Below, piece by piece: positions 40,000 to 51,500 of a DNA stretch of 64,000 nt. The translations under genes were made by a program, and so were the position numbers. The notes beneath the pieces were generated by a model. It worked only from the letters and a program-made list of their open reading frames with translations, was not told the DNA's origin and did no database searches. How positions within the stretch are numbered: position 1 is the first letter of the stretch; the number at the start of each line of letters is the position of its first letter. This stretch comes from Eremophila alpestris peregrina (Eukaryota; Chordata; Aves; Passeriformes; Alaudidae): NCBI GenBank assembly GCA_009792885.1, contig WMCF01000089.1, forward strand, positions 754,737 through 818,736. The letters run 5' to 3'.

Positions 40000-42900
40000 C
40001 CAAAAAAACAAAAACACCCCAAAAAGCATAGCAAGTGATTTTCAGCTTATAGAAGAGCTTGACTCGGCTTTGCATGTTTCCAGAAAAAGCCAGCTCCTCC
40101 TTTTAGAAGCATCTGACGGATCTGCACTACTCCCAGTGATATCTTGTTGGTACGAAGGCAAGAATGGGCAGCTTATTCTCTTGGAAATAAGCTTCTTCAA
40201 CTCCAAATTCTCCTTTGGCAGGAGAACAAATGAATGTGGCATGGACCATCCAATTCAGGATGCATCCACACAGCTTCCACCAAGAAGGTGCCTGCTCCTT
40301 ACTGCCCACATCACATGTGGTGTCTTCTGTCACTTCGTTTTGTGGCTCCATGTCTTAGCAAAATGAGGTTCTCGCTGCCAGTGTGCACAGCAAGCTCCCA
40401 TGTTTAAGTGTTTAGGAGTGCTGGCACAGACCTTGGTTTGCCTGACAAGCTGTGCTCCTCCTCAGGAAACTCAGTACAGAGTGTACCTCACTTGCTCACA
40501 TGCTTGGTGCCCTGCCTAGGTGGAACCATGCTGGATGGAGGCTAAGCCTGCCCATGGCTCTTGTCCCAGTTCCTGGCCTGACACATAGCCTATTTTAGAG
40601 CCACCATGATGTTTTGGCTTTTTGTACTGAAGAATGACCACAACAGCTAACACAAATCTCGCACATGAACCTGGCTATGTCCATGTGTTTCTCTCAGCTC
40701 GCAATTCTTTCCCCCCTGCAGCCCCAATTTCCCATAGAAAACTCAACAAAGGGATGAGAAGCTGCAGTAATTTGGAGAAACAGTACCGATACTAAACAAG
40801 CAGGCCACTGATGGACAGTGAAACTTTGCCCCCACTGGACAAGGCAAGTGAACAGCTGGGGAAAATATGCAGTATCCTTGTAGGATGTTGTTTTCCAGCC
40901 TCTCTTCTGCCGTGTGGTCGTACTCCAGTTCAGCTGCACATCAGTTCTCCCTCAGAAGTTTCACCTTGGTCCCCACACCACAATCTAGCCACAAAGAGTT
41001 CCCAAAATCCATACAATCACCTCCCTGTTCTTGTCTTCCACTAACTCCAGTTAAGTGCAAAATATCATAAGCTCAGTCGTTTTGGATACTTCTTTGTGGA
41101 ATGTGCTCTGAAAGTGCATGACTTATGTCATGCCAACACCTGTCTTATACCAAAAGGCTTAGGCTTAAGGTCCCCTCTCAGAGCTGAACCACAAGCTGCA
41201 GCTAGGGTTAAGCTCCTTGTCACAAAGTATCATGTGTCTGGCTGTGATGCTCTCCACACTTCTAACAGCAAGGTCCTGGCACCAAACACACAGTCAATAA
41301 AAACCCCAAACCTGCCATTTCATGACAGATACAGCTGGGGTGGTGGCTGTGCCATGGGTATGAGCTCTCACTTGATTTGCAGTCAGCCATTATGATCTGT
41401 GATTTTGATTTTGCCAGACCCTTAACTTGGAGCAGATTAAATACCAGCCCTGCTGTTCCTGAGACACAGAGGCCAAAATTTTTCTCACCTCAGAGAGAAG
41501 AGGAATTCCGATGTAAAAACAAAACTATCAACGTGCTGCACATGAAGGGGCTGTCCACACATTTAGTGTGCACTTCTCCTTGTTTGGTTGACGTGGAAGA
41601 AGCAGCTCAGGTCATAGGACTAATGAAGAGCAGGGTGTCCCCACAGTCTACCCTTGAGGGATCTCAGTGGTGTTGGTTTGTAACATGGCAACTGCGTGGG
41701 AGTGAACTGGACTTTTTTCCATGGGCGGAAAAAAAATTGCTCTTGGAGATCCAAGCAGATGGGATTTTGGTTGGGGTAATTCTTTAGCATCTACCAGCAC
41801 TTACAAACTCCATTCCTGAGAGGCCAAGGCGCAGTGCCCTTGTGCAGGGTACAACTCTGCAGTGCAGTGGTCTCACAACTACTTTGCTCAGCTGAAGGCT
41901 GTAGACCTTAGTGTTGGCAGGATCTGAGCTGAGAAATTTAGACAGGAAAAAATGATTACTCTAAACTTTGTCCCAGACACCAAAAGAAAGTTCAAGTGAT
42001 AGATTCTGTGTGGGTAATACTGTGTAGATAGCATAAATTTTTGGTTGTATTATGAACTCTATTATGAACAGGTTTAATCCATGCATAGTGCTTTCCATCT
42101 TACTTACTCTTGTCTGTCCTCCAGCACGATGGAATCAAAAGAGAAAACAATGCTACACAAACACGAACACCAACTGTTCTGCTTCAGCAACAGGCACCAC
42201 TTGACTTACAGATGGAGGAGCTCTGCAGTCTAAGATCCAAGGGTGAGTTCATGTTCTCTATAGTTCCCTCCCCATGGGAAGGGAGTACTCAAAAGAGACA
42301 CCAGTGCTTAAAATGGTACATACTCCTGCTCCCAAAGCAGAGACTTTAAAAGTGTTTTTAAGTAGGTTTATGATAATGTCAGATTGAGGGAAATCTCCAG
42401 GGCACCATGTTATACAACTCCCACTTTCACTCACAAATACTGACACCACAGTTTAGGCTCTGTGGTGTGGAAAGGAGAAGGGGCAAGAGCCAGCACATGC
42501 TGTTTGGGTATCCATTTCACTCTGCTTTGGGCTCTGCCAAGGAAAGTGCTTACTTGGGAAAGGATTTTCATCACCAGCAGGGGGGCAAAAGCAGCTGATC
42601 AGCACACCATCCCTCAGCACACACCTCCTTCATTCCCCATCCTCTACAAGTGGAAAGCGAAGCACGATCTGACTTTGCCCTCTGGAGGCATGGAATTGGC
42701 ATGGCACTGAGAGACACAGCCCCAGAGGTGACTGAACTACAGCACTGCCTTTTGGAACATCTGATAGGAAAATCCATTCCCAGCTGCAGCTTCCCGCGAG
42801 CCAGAAGGCAGAGCATTACTGGTGTGGCAGCTTCATACTGTAGGAGCTGGGTTTTGGTTCATACAGGGTAATCCTACCCTAGTCAGCTGTGCACTTCAAG

Positions 42901-43193
42901 AACGTGGGTTTTGGTACAGGAGGTTGATTTTTTACTCTTGACACAAACTCTGCAGCATGTGATTTGAAATACTGCCCAGTGTCTGCACCCAGCTACTGGA
43001 CACACTACATGCACGTGTGGGTCCACAGCAAGTGCCACTTCGTGGTTTTTTCTGCTAGCTCCACAGAACTTTTTGCTGTGTCCCAGATTGCTGGGAAGCC
43101 ACAGAGATAAGCAGGTGGCCAGTGACTCCTGGGTTCCTTATTTAGCTGGAAAGCAGGGCTGGGATTTGTTTGCTGCATGGAAATGGATCCTCT
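40000..43193. other. FOXE1 upstream region, nothing recognised
   Basis: Short open frames only; the longest, 136 codons at 41377-41787 (+), has no recognisable domain. No repeat family was identified. Confidence 0.45.
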
Positions 43194-43243
43194 CACACAT
43201 ACATACATACACACACACACACACGCACGCACACACACACACA
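43194..43243. repeat. (CA)n microsatellite with TACA and CACG variants
   Basis: About 50 bases of alternating CA, interrupted by 'tacatacatac' near the start and 'gcacgcac' in the middle. Confidence 0.97.
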
Positions 43244-43475
43244 TTTTTCTCCAAGCAGATAAACAGCTCAACAACTCTGTTGGACACCTCCCAGGGAACC
43301 ATGTTTCACTAGGATAAACAGCTTTTACCTCCCCTTTCTCCCTTAAAAATCATTTGTGTAATGCCCAAGAGGGCTTTGGAAAAGCTTCTACAAAGATAGG
43401 CTCAGCAGTGTAGTTGTGACTCAGGTTCTCGAAGAACTGGCAGGAGACACCAAGACATGGGCAGGATCAGGTGTA

Positions 43476-43760
43476 CAGCCACGCACAGCGCCTGCACACC
43501 TGTGCACATCCACCTCTCTGCACAAACATCTGCCTACATCTGTTTCTTGCCTCCATGCCCACATGCAAGCCTTGGGTCCAGCCACATACCTGGGTGAGCT
43601 GGCATTTCTTTGTATGCACACTCACCTGCCAGTGCACACCCACAAACTCTCACTCACATCCTCACCCCCACACCAGTGCCTTTGCACACCCATGTACCCG
43701 TGCATGCACACCCTTCCATGCACACACATGCCTCTGGACACCTGCACACACTTTCCATCT
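43476..43760. repeat. Degenerate CA-rich tract (diverged minisatellite)
   Basis: For almost 300 bases the plus strand is dominated by variants of 'gcacacaccc', 'tgcacacc' and 'cacccacaa'. As a side effect there are open frames full of His, Thr and Pro codons. The unit is irregular, which fits a decayed tandem array. It lies about 1 kb upstream of the FOXE1 promoter. Confidence 0.7.
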
Positions 43761-44729
43761 CATTTCTAGGATGTCCTGCCATCTCCTTTATATTCTAGCT
43801 TGCAAAGAACACCATGCAAGGAACACCATGCCAACAGGTGAGGAGGCTGTGCTGTTCCCAGGCCTATAGGTATGTGTCACAGGGGTTGAAATCCTGGGCA
43901 AGCACTCCTCACCTGCTGGCACGCTGAGCTGGGGTCTGACCCTCAGCCCCAAGTATCTGAGCAAATATGAGGGAGCTGGCAGGTATGTCCCAGCATTAGC
44001 CTGTGGAGAGCCTGGCATCCTTCCTGGTTGGATCATGGAGCTGTGGGGTCCAGTGGCATAAGGATCAGGGTCAGCTGAAGGGTAAACCAGGGGTACGAGA
44101 GCCTAGCTCTGTGCCAAATCGCTGCTGGGTACCAGCCTCAGCCTCAGGGCATTCTACATAGCAGCTCTTCAAGCAAAGCGCCTAGCCTAAGCCCGCACTT
44201 ACTATCGCTCCCCATGCAGGTCTGTAACCGGGTGGTTTTCCCAGCCTAATTTGTTTGGACAGCTTGATTTCCGCTAAGGAGCGTGGGGCTCCCTGGGCAA
44301 CGCTGCCCGGTGCCGACAGCCCCGTGCGGACCGGCAGCATCTCCTCCGGCAGCGGCGGCCGCTCTCGTTGTCACCTCTCCCCGCGGCCGTCAGCACAACC
44401 GGCCCCGACGACGCCGAGCTCTCCGGGGAGCCGCGTTCAATGCCCGTGCCCGGACACCCGCACCGGGATCCCGGAGACGCCCCCGCTTCGCTCGGTGCCC
44501 GTCAGTTCTCCGGAGCTGTACGCTCCCGACGGCGGCGGGTCCGCGGCGCCCCGACGACGCTGGGGACGGGCACCAGCGGAGAGGGGCGGGAGGGGGGTGC
44601 CGGGCAGGGCGCTGCCCCTACCCGCGGCGGCAGCGGCGGCACGCCCGGCCCTGCCCGCGCCTCCGGGGCGGCGGGGCGTAGCAGGGGGAGTGCCGGCCGC
44701 CCGGGCGCGGAGCCGCCGGACACCGCCGC

Positions 44730-44736
44730 ATAAAAG
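44730..44736 (+). promoter_or_regulatory. FOXE1: TATA box of FOXE1
   Basis: The sequence 'ataaaag' sits alone in otherwise GC-saturated DNA, 69 bases before the start codon. Transcription would begin near 44757-44765, giving a 5' leader of about 45 bases. The position was not confirmed by transcript data. Confidence 0.65.
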
Positions 44737-44804
44737 CCGCGGTCGCGCAGCGCTCCGTTTCCTCGACTCGGTTCGGTCCGGCGCGGAGCGGCTCCGACGG
44801 CCAC

Positions 44805-45683
44805 ATGACAGCCGAGAGCCGGCTGCCGCCGGGTCCCCCGCAGCCGCTCCCGCCGCTGAAGGCGGACGCGGTGCCGCCGGGAGAGGAGGCGGCGGCGGCG
44901 GCTGCGGGGGCGCGGGGCGGGCGGCGGCGGCGCAAGCGTCCGGCGGAGCGGGGCAAGCCGCCGTACAGCTACATCGCCCTCATCGCCATGGCCATCGGGC
45001 AGGCGCCCGAGCGGCGACTGACGCTCGGCGGCATATACCGCTTCATCACCGAGCGCTTCCCCTTCTACCGCGACAGCCCCCGCAAGTGGCAGAACAGCAT
45101 CCGCCACAACCTCACCCTCAATGACTGCTTTGTCAAGGTGCCACGGGAGCCCGGCCGCCCCGGCAAGGGCAACTACTGGACGCTGGACCCTCACGCCCGC
45201 GACATGTTCGAGAGCGGGTCCTTCCTCCGCCGCAGAAAACGTTTCAAGCGCAGCGATCTCTCCACCTACCCGGCCTTCCTCGCCGAGCGCCCCGCCGCTC
45301 CCTGCCGCCTCCTCCCGCTGCCCGCCCCGCCGCCCCCCGCCGACCTGCCCCCGGCACCCTCCGCCGCCTCCTGCGCCTTCGCCACCGCCTTCCCCGCGCA
45401 GGGCTGCGCCTCCGCCGCCCTGCCCCACGCCTACGCCCCGCTGCCCACCGCTCCCGGGCCCTACGCGCCCGGGGGACACGGGCCGCTGTACGCGCCGTCG
45501 GGGCGCATCGTGCTGCCCGCCTCTTCGCCCGGGCCCCCTGCGCTCTACGGCCGCCGCTCCCCCGCGCCCTACCCGCCGCTGCCCCACGCCTACGGCGCCG
45601 GAGGGCAGCTGAGTGCCGCCGAGCCCGCACCGCTGCACGGCACCTATCCTGGAGGCCCCGAAAGGTTCGTCCCGGCGCTCTGA
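44805..45683 (+). CDS. FOXE1: Forkhead box protein E1 (TTF-2), single exon
   Basis: This is a nuclear DNA-binding transcription factor needed in vertebrates for thyroid migration and for palate and oral ectoderm development. The 292-residue frame starts at MTAES, the same start as human FOXE1 (from memory), in a reasonable Kozak context (gccacATGa). A basic stretch, RRRRKR at 40-45, precedes the forkhead domain at about 51-144. That domain opens with KPPYSYIALI, has the recognition helix NSIRHNLTLNDCF (97-109) and ends with the basic LRRRKRFKRSDLSTYP block. The rest is Pro/Ala-rich, and the tail YPGGPERFV matches the FOXE1 C-terminus rather than FOXE3. The gene is intronless, as in other species. 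It is shorter than the human protein (about 373) and lacks the polyalanine tract after the forkhead; only six Ala (29-34) lie before it. Several forkhead residues look FOXE3-like. Synteny with HEMGN supports FOXE1. Confidence 0.96.
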   Translation: MTAESRLPPGPPQPLPPLKADAVPPGEEAAAAAAGARGGRRRRKRPAERGKPPYSYIALIAMAIGQAPERRLTLGGIYRFITERFPFYRDSPRKWQNSIRHNLTLNDCFVKVPREPGRPGKGNYWTLDPHARDMFESGSFLRRRKRFKRSDLSTYPAFLAERPAAPCRLLPLPAPPPPADLPPAPSAASCAFATAFPAQGCASAALPHAYAPLPTAPGPYAPGGHGPLYAPSGRIVLPASSPGPPALYGRRSPAPYPPLPHAYGAGGQLSAAEPAPLHGTYPGGPERFVPAL

Positions 45684-46098
45684 CCCATCCCGGAGAGGCC
45701 CGACAGCGCGGACCGGAGCCCGGGAGACGGCGGACTGCGGGGGTCGCCCAGCACGGGTGCTCCCAGCGCTGCCCGGGAAGATGCTGAAGAACCTTGGGCT
45801 GCACCTACGCATTCTGCTATCTGCCCAGGCTTCCTGGCGAGTAGTGTCGCAGTCAGCCCTGGGGACCTGGGGTGTCCTGTCCAGCCCTGTCCGCTCTCGG
45901 TAGAAAAGTCCTAGGGACTCCCAAGTGCTTGGATGGGGCAAGCAGTCTCTTCTACAGCCTTTCCTGGGGCAGGTGCTCAAAGCTTCCTGCCAGACTCCCA
46001 CCCTCCCAGCACACACAACGGAGCCCTTCCTGGTCTACCCAGGAAAATTTCACGTTTAAAAGTCTCTCTGCTGTTGATGATTTTTTTATTTTAGGAGA

Positions 46099-46104
46099 AT
46101 TAAA
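46099..46104 (+). terminator. FOXE1: Candidate FOXE1 polyadenylation signal (ATTAAA)
   Basis: An ATTAAA hexamer lies about 415 bases after the stop codon and is followed by a GT-rich stretch ('tgtctgttggtgcggtg'), as expected of a cleavage site. It is the first good candidate downstream, but it is unproven. Confidence 0.4.
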
Positions 46105-46129
46105 TGTCTGTTGGTGCGGTGAAGGAGGG

Positions 46130-46379
46130 AGGCCAGGAGAAAGCATTCCCTGGCCTCGTGCAGGCAAAGCAGTAAAAGCAGAATGTGTGGCACTATTGTG
46201 GTGGCCTGTCCGTGATGGCTATTGCCTTAGCCCCAGGCTTGACACCAGCACTGTGGCCAAGGCTGGAGAAGGTTTGGATGCCAGGGACGCATCAAGTCAC
46301 ATCCTTCCAGGTGTTGTGCTCTGTGCTGCAGGGGTGGGATTTGCACTACAAAAATTTCTACCATGAGCATACCCAGTCC
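46130..46379. other. FOXE1-HEMGN intergenic DNA, nothing recognised
   Basis: No exon or clear repeat was recognised in this short stretch after the likely FOXE1 3' end. Confidence 0.4.
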
Positions 46380-46480
46380 TTGGAAAAAGGACACAGGGAG
46401 GCTGTGGGACCTCTGCCCTTGGAGGTCTTTCCAACTTGACTGGATGGAGCCTGATTTGCCTCTGAAGTTGTACCTATCAT
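46380..46480 (+). mobile_element. CR1 LINE 3' fragment
   Basis: The block 'gggaggctgtgggacctctg' followed by 'cccttggaggtctttccaac' and 'ttgactggatggagcctgat' is the diverged 3'UTR-proximal part of CR1 on the plus strand. It is short and old. Confidence 0.6.
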
Positions 46481-47099
46481 TGAATTTGGACTTGTTTTGA
46501 GTGGAGACCTGATCCTGAGGTCTGCTGGGGTACTTACAGACTTTGATCCCAGGATCAGCCCCGCTCTGTCTGTAGCCTAGAGAAACTGGCATATATAGGA
46601 GAAAACTTTTGTTTCTGGAACACAAGAGGCAGGTTACAGTGCCTTTTCATCTTCAGTTGCTCCACTTTCAAGCTTTCCATGGATGGAAAAGAGTCTGGAG
46701 AAAGATATGGAGAGGGAACACTTAATAGGAATGTCTGAGAGACAAAAGCTTGAAACTAGATCCATGGGGAAACTCAAGCATACTCCTCCCAACAGATCCC
46801 ACCACCCTGGAAAGGGGTATGGAGCAGCAGTGGTTACCCAGGGCTCTGCCTGGGGCTGTTGGATATAGAGGGAGCCGACATAATCCTGATCCCAGGTCTT
46901 TTTCTACAGCTCCTATTTCCCATGGAGGTGGGGAACCTATGTATCCAGGGCCAGGAGGAGGTTGGTGAGAAGATCCTGCAGTGTGGTGGGGCCTTGTGTG
47001 GGGAGAGGGAGTGAGAAAATGCAGCCAAAGCCTCAACAGGAGCTTTGGAAGAACAGACAGGGTGCGCATACACCAGAGTCTCTCACCAGAGAAGGGTCT
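46481..47099. other. FOXE1-HEMGN intergenic DNA, nothing recognised
   Basis: Short open frames on both strands, without recognisable similarity. None matches TRMO, which lies between FOXE1 and HEMGN in human. Confidence 0.4.
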
Positions 47100-47380
47100 A
47101 GATCGTAGTATAACTCAGGCTGGAAAAGATCTTGGGAAATTTCTGTTCCAATCTAGTACCCAAATCAGGGTCAGCTATGACTCAAATCACTAGGCTCAGA
47201 CCTATGTAGTTGAGTCTTCATCACCTCCAAGAATGGAGACAGCAGTCTCTTTGGGCAGCCTGGCTGTCCTTGGGGGAAGAAGTTTCTCCTTGTACCCTAC
47301 ATTTAGCACTTCTCTAGTCTCATTTCATGTTTACTGTCTCTTGTCCTTCTGCTGTGCTTTGCTGCCAAGAGTTTTTGATC
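47100..47380 (-). mobile_element. CR1 LINE fragment
   Basis: On the plus strand the order 'caggctggaaaagatcttgg', 'cttcatcacctccaagaatg', 'ctttgggcagcctggctgtc' and 'tactgtctcttgtccttctg' follows the reversed CR1 3' region. It is diverged. Confidence 0.7.
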
Positions 47381-48269
47381 CCATGAAGACACTTGTACCT
47401 TCTGCTCTCCATTTTTCAGATGAGGTCCTCAGCAGGAAGAAATTTGTGTAGAGGCAAATTGCTTTGCTTTCAGTGGGTGCTACGGTCCACATAGCCACGT
47501 GGGACATGAGAGAGGAAATGGAGTGGAGCAGGAAGGTGGTTGGGTGTCCTCACAGCACAGCTTTTTGGTGTGGAGAAGAGTAAAACTCTTTGCAGTAGGA
47601 GGAGAATGTATGTCTGCCTTCCACGGGGCCGTGAGGTAGGACGTGAGTTTTGGCTTCAGGGGTGTGGAGTGCCAAGGATGGCATGCAGTGAGCCAGCTCC
47701 TGGGCTGGGAGGCTGAGACTGATCTGATAGCACTCTCCTGTGTCCCTGTGGACATGACAGTAGCATTGCAGGAAGCTGCTGTCTGTACACAGAGCTGGGG
47801 AGGCTCTCCATGTACGGAGCCAGTGGGGAGAGGGCACGGACAGCAAGCGTAAGCACCACTCAGCTCTTTGGTATGCTGAGGTCAGTCAGATTTTTCCTTT
47901 CCTATCATCTCTGAAGAGCTATGTTGTATCTTCCTTGTTCTTCATGGTCCTGCACATCCAGAAGCTGCTGCCATGCAGGAGAGAGCTGTCTCAGCCAGAG
48001 GCAGGTCTCCCTAGCAGCTGTGCTAACACCTCTCCCAACTCTATCTTCACCATCTGGAAGAGTACTACACCTAGCTGTGGCAGCTCCTAGTAAATTGATA
48101 GCTGCTGGACCTGCTTTCATTGCCTGCAAGGACTGGACTGTGTCACTTTGACAGCAAGCCATGCCAACGTCTTGCTCATTTGGGGGTAGCTGGGAGAAGA
48201 ACTGTCCTGCCTTTTAATGCTTTCTTTCCCTCCTGTAGAAGCAGTTTTCAATGTGGACCAGATAATTTT
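47381..48269. other. FOXE1-HEMGN intergenic DNA, nothing recognised
   Basis: No gene or repeat was recognised. Open frames stay below 100 codons. Confidence 0.4.
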
Positions 48270-48560
48270 CATAGAATCATAGCAATACTGAGTTGTAAGT
48301 GACTCATCAGGATCACCAAGCCCAGCTCCTGTCCCTGCACAGGTGTCTTGAGGACACCCCAGGAATCACCCCATGTGCCTGAGAATGTTGTCCAAATGCT
48401 TCTTAAACTCTGTCAGGCTCAGTGCTTGCTCCCTAAGGAGCCTGTTCCAGTGCTCAGCCACTCTCTGGGGTGATATCCAACGTCAACCTCCCTTCATGCC
48501 TCCGTGAATCTTATCATTGGTCACAAAAGTGAAGAGCCTAGATGTCTTCTGGCCCGTGTT
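48270..48560 (-). mobile_element. CR1 LINE 3' fragment with terminal tail
   Basis: The plus strand begins 'tcatagaatcatagcaatac', the reversed CR1 terminal repeat. It then carries 'gtccaaatgcttcttaaact', 'gagcctgttccagtgctcag' and a decayed 'atcattggtcacaaaagtga' block, all in CR1 order. It is a different subtype from the element at 11448-12715. Confidence 0.8.
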
Positions 48561-51500
48561 CCCCTAATTTTGTTCTCTGCTTCAGCCCTTACGCCAGTTT
48601 AGAGTTGAGTCTAAAGAAAAGGTCACCAGTGATGATACAGGTTTTGTGGATCTGTAGGCAATTCAGGGAGAAAAATTTAGTGTCTGAAGGACAAGCCTGG
48701 CAGATCTTGGTGATTTTGAATGCACAGATCAGGTAGCCTCAGTTGCATGTTGTTTTCAGAGAAGGTCTAGATGCTTGTTCTTGTTTCCAGATAGTTTAAA
48801 AACCTACAAACTAGGGAAATTTGGCTTATCTAGATGGCAAAATTTTTGCAGCAGGTACAGTGATAAGCTTGCTGCATCAAAAACCTGAGACATGATCAAA
48901 AACTGGTTAAACTTCTAGAAAGCTAGAAACCCTGGGCAGGACTGTGAAGAGCTACTGGGACCATTCAAGGAACTCTATATCTGTGTGGGGTCTGTGCTTT
49001 GAGGTTTTTGAGGCAAAATCAGACAAAGCTACATCTGCCCTTTTCTAGTGCTGGCAGTGCTCCAACCTCCTGCTTGCAGCCGGCCTGAAGACTCCAGAAA
49101 TCCTTTCCCACCAGCACTGCTGTGGTTTTGTGGCTATTCCAGCCTCTCAGGTGCCAAGGGTGAGCTGAGCACTGCAGGTCTGTCCAGGCTGAGATGTGAT
49201 ACTGTCCCTGTGCCCACATGTGACATGGGACTGCCTGAGCACTGACAGAGGAAGATACACTTGTGTCCTTTGGGAGCCACGGGGTTGGGTCTCTTTGTGA
49301 GGATATGGGGATATGCCAAGGGGATATGTTAGACAATTGGATCTCAGTGTATGCCTGTGCCATGGGGATGTTAAACATGTGGATCTCAATGTGTTTTTGT
49401 CTGGCACGTGTCTTGTAATTCTCAGGCACCACTAAGAATAAGAAAAAAATTTGATTTCTCTAAGTTTTGTTGTAAATATCTGAGAGCTTTCCTTTTTAGC
49501 ATAGTCTTAAGTTCCAAACTACTCTTTTGATTTCTGTCAGAAGAGTCCAATAAATCTGGATTGTAAAACTGTAGGAAACTCTTAAATGTGAGCACTGATG
49601 AGAAGAGGGAGGGGCCTTGAAAGTGCTCATTCCTCAAAGGACAGAGCCTCTCGGTTCCTTTTCTGCCCAAGTTCTGGCATAGTCAGGTCCTGAGCAGACT
49701 TTGAGAAAGAAGTAGACTGTACAGCCTAGGAGAATATTATATTCTATATTGGAGATATTTTTTTTGTATTTACTCTTCTACTTCACTTGAAATAGAAATA
49801 AATCATTGTCTTGTTTGTAATGAAGTGTCTCTGAGTTTACTCTTTCAAGCCTTCCCTGTACTCCTGAGACTGGGAGGCATACAGAGCAAGATGTGTGGCA
49901 TGTGCTGCTCATTGCTTTTCACCCTGTCTGTCTAACCAAGGCTTTTTTTGGTCTGCCAGGTTGCCAAAGACACCAGAGGGAAGGAGGAGGGACAGGTCAG
50001 CCAGGCCACAGGCATATCAAACTTCCACAACCCCTTGAGTCACCAGTCTGCTTTGAGGGTCTCCTGTCAGGCCATAAGCATGCCCCAGACATCAGTGCAT
50101 GAATCTCCATCCCACGCATGTGTCTCTTCTGGAAAAAGGGACTTGTAGGGAAGAGTACTACCTGTGAGAGGAACAGAAGCTCAGAGATGGGCAAAGGGAT
50201 CGTGTTTGGCATTAATTAATCTCTCGTTGCTCCAACATGGAGCTGGGCCAGCTAGAGGAGTTACCACTGGAAACATTATGTTGCCTGTCCTGTGGCAGCA
50301 GCACCAGAAATGCTTGGTCTTGTCTCCTGCACCCCAGGCCAGTGAGTTTTTTTGGCTGCAGAGAGGGAGTTCCTGCAGCCACAGGCTGACACTGTGCTCA
50401 CCTTATGCAATAGCAACATCTGTGGGAATAATTCATCAAGAAATAACCATGGCTAATGGGGGGTGTAACAGGCCTTCAGGGGCAACTCCACACCTCAGGA
50501 TGATGAACTGGCTTTCACATGGATAAGATGATGGCAGATGTTGCCCCTTCTCCCACTGGGAGGGTGGTGACTGGCTTCCTGAGGGTGTTTTGGGGATAGT
50601 GAATTCTGCAGCTGTTGCCCTGTCAAGAGCCCAAGCTGCCTGGAGGGCGATGAACGAGAATGAGAACAGGTAGTTCAATCTGCCAAGTTACCAAGGTGCA
50701 GATAGGAAAGACTTCTTCAATAGCTTTGGGACTCACAAGTATGATTTATCTGCCTTTGAAAGTGACAAGAAGTGGATCAAATCTATGAGAAAGAGTAGGC
50801 AGGGGAGGCAGCTGCCATTTGGCCAGGAGGAAGTACCTTGGAGGGAATCCAGAGCTTTGTGAGTATGTAGTTGGAGGGCAGTGCATGTAGCTGGAACTGG
50901 GCTGTAACTGTATCCATTAGCTAGAGCAGCTATGTAGAGTGCGTATCCCACTCATGCAGCACCTGGAAGAGAACTAATGTGAGCACAGGAAGGCTGATGG
51001 GGGTCTGACTTTAGAGTCTGGTGTATGAGAATACAGTGGCCCATGTTGGCACAAAAACAACTTTACACACTTCTCTTGGTGTAATCCTGAAGGCCTGATT
51101 TGCTGGGAGCCCTCTCTAGACGGCAGAGCTGATTTCTTAACTCAGTCCAGTTGAAATGCATGTCTTCTCATGTCCAAGGTCAAGAAGTCAAGGTGGGAGA
51201 TGGTGGCATGTGCTATACCTGGAAGCTGGTGTTATTTTTGGGGGTTACTTTTGGATGTGGTGCAGTCATCCAACCCCTCTTTGTGTGGGCAGACTTAGGG
51301 GGAGGGAGGCCCAACTCAGGGCTGCCAGACTGAACTCTCACCGCTTCTGCAGCACTGGAACACAGGGTGGCCAAAGGAAGTACACTGGCTAAGAGGAAAA
51401 GAGGCTGTATGCTAGCCTCTTCTGATGATCGGAAGTTGATAGAGCTATTGTATGCTCAGGGCTGTATGTCTGGATGAAAGTGTCCATGGAGAGGAAGCAG

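Larger units (their letters stand above)
44260..45760. promoter_or_regulatory. FOXE1: CpG island spanning FOXE1 promoter and coding exon
   Basis: Base composition shifts abruptly to very high GC, with CpG at nearly every codon boundary, from just after 44260 to about 45760. This is typical of developmental transcription-factor genes that are kept unmethylated and Polycomb-regulated. It explains why long open frames exist in all directions here, such as the 504-codon antisense frame. Confidence 0.9.

Noticed and set aside
43416..43869. His/Thr-rich proteins from the CA-rich tract
   Set aside because: Open frames of this kind follow from repeated CA dinucleotides. There is no start context or neighbouring exon.
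44255..45124. 289-codon plus-strand open frame overlapping the FOXE1 start
   Set aside because: It is in a different frame from FOXE1, begins upstream of the TATA box, and has low-complexity Arg/Ala/Pro composition.
44805..45683. Assignment as FOXE3
   Set aside because: The forkhead shares some residues with FOXE3, but the MTAES start, the YPGG-ERFV tail and the HEMGN neighbour support FOXE1.
44502..46016. 504-codon minus-strand open frame over the FOXE1 exon
   Set aside because: It is the shadow of the GC-saturated FOXE1 CpG island. Its translation is Arg/Gly/Ala-rich with no domain.
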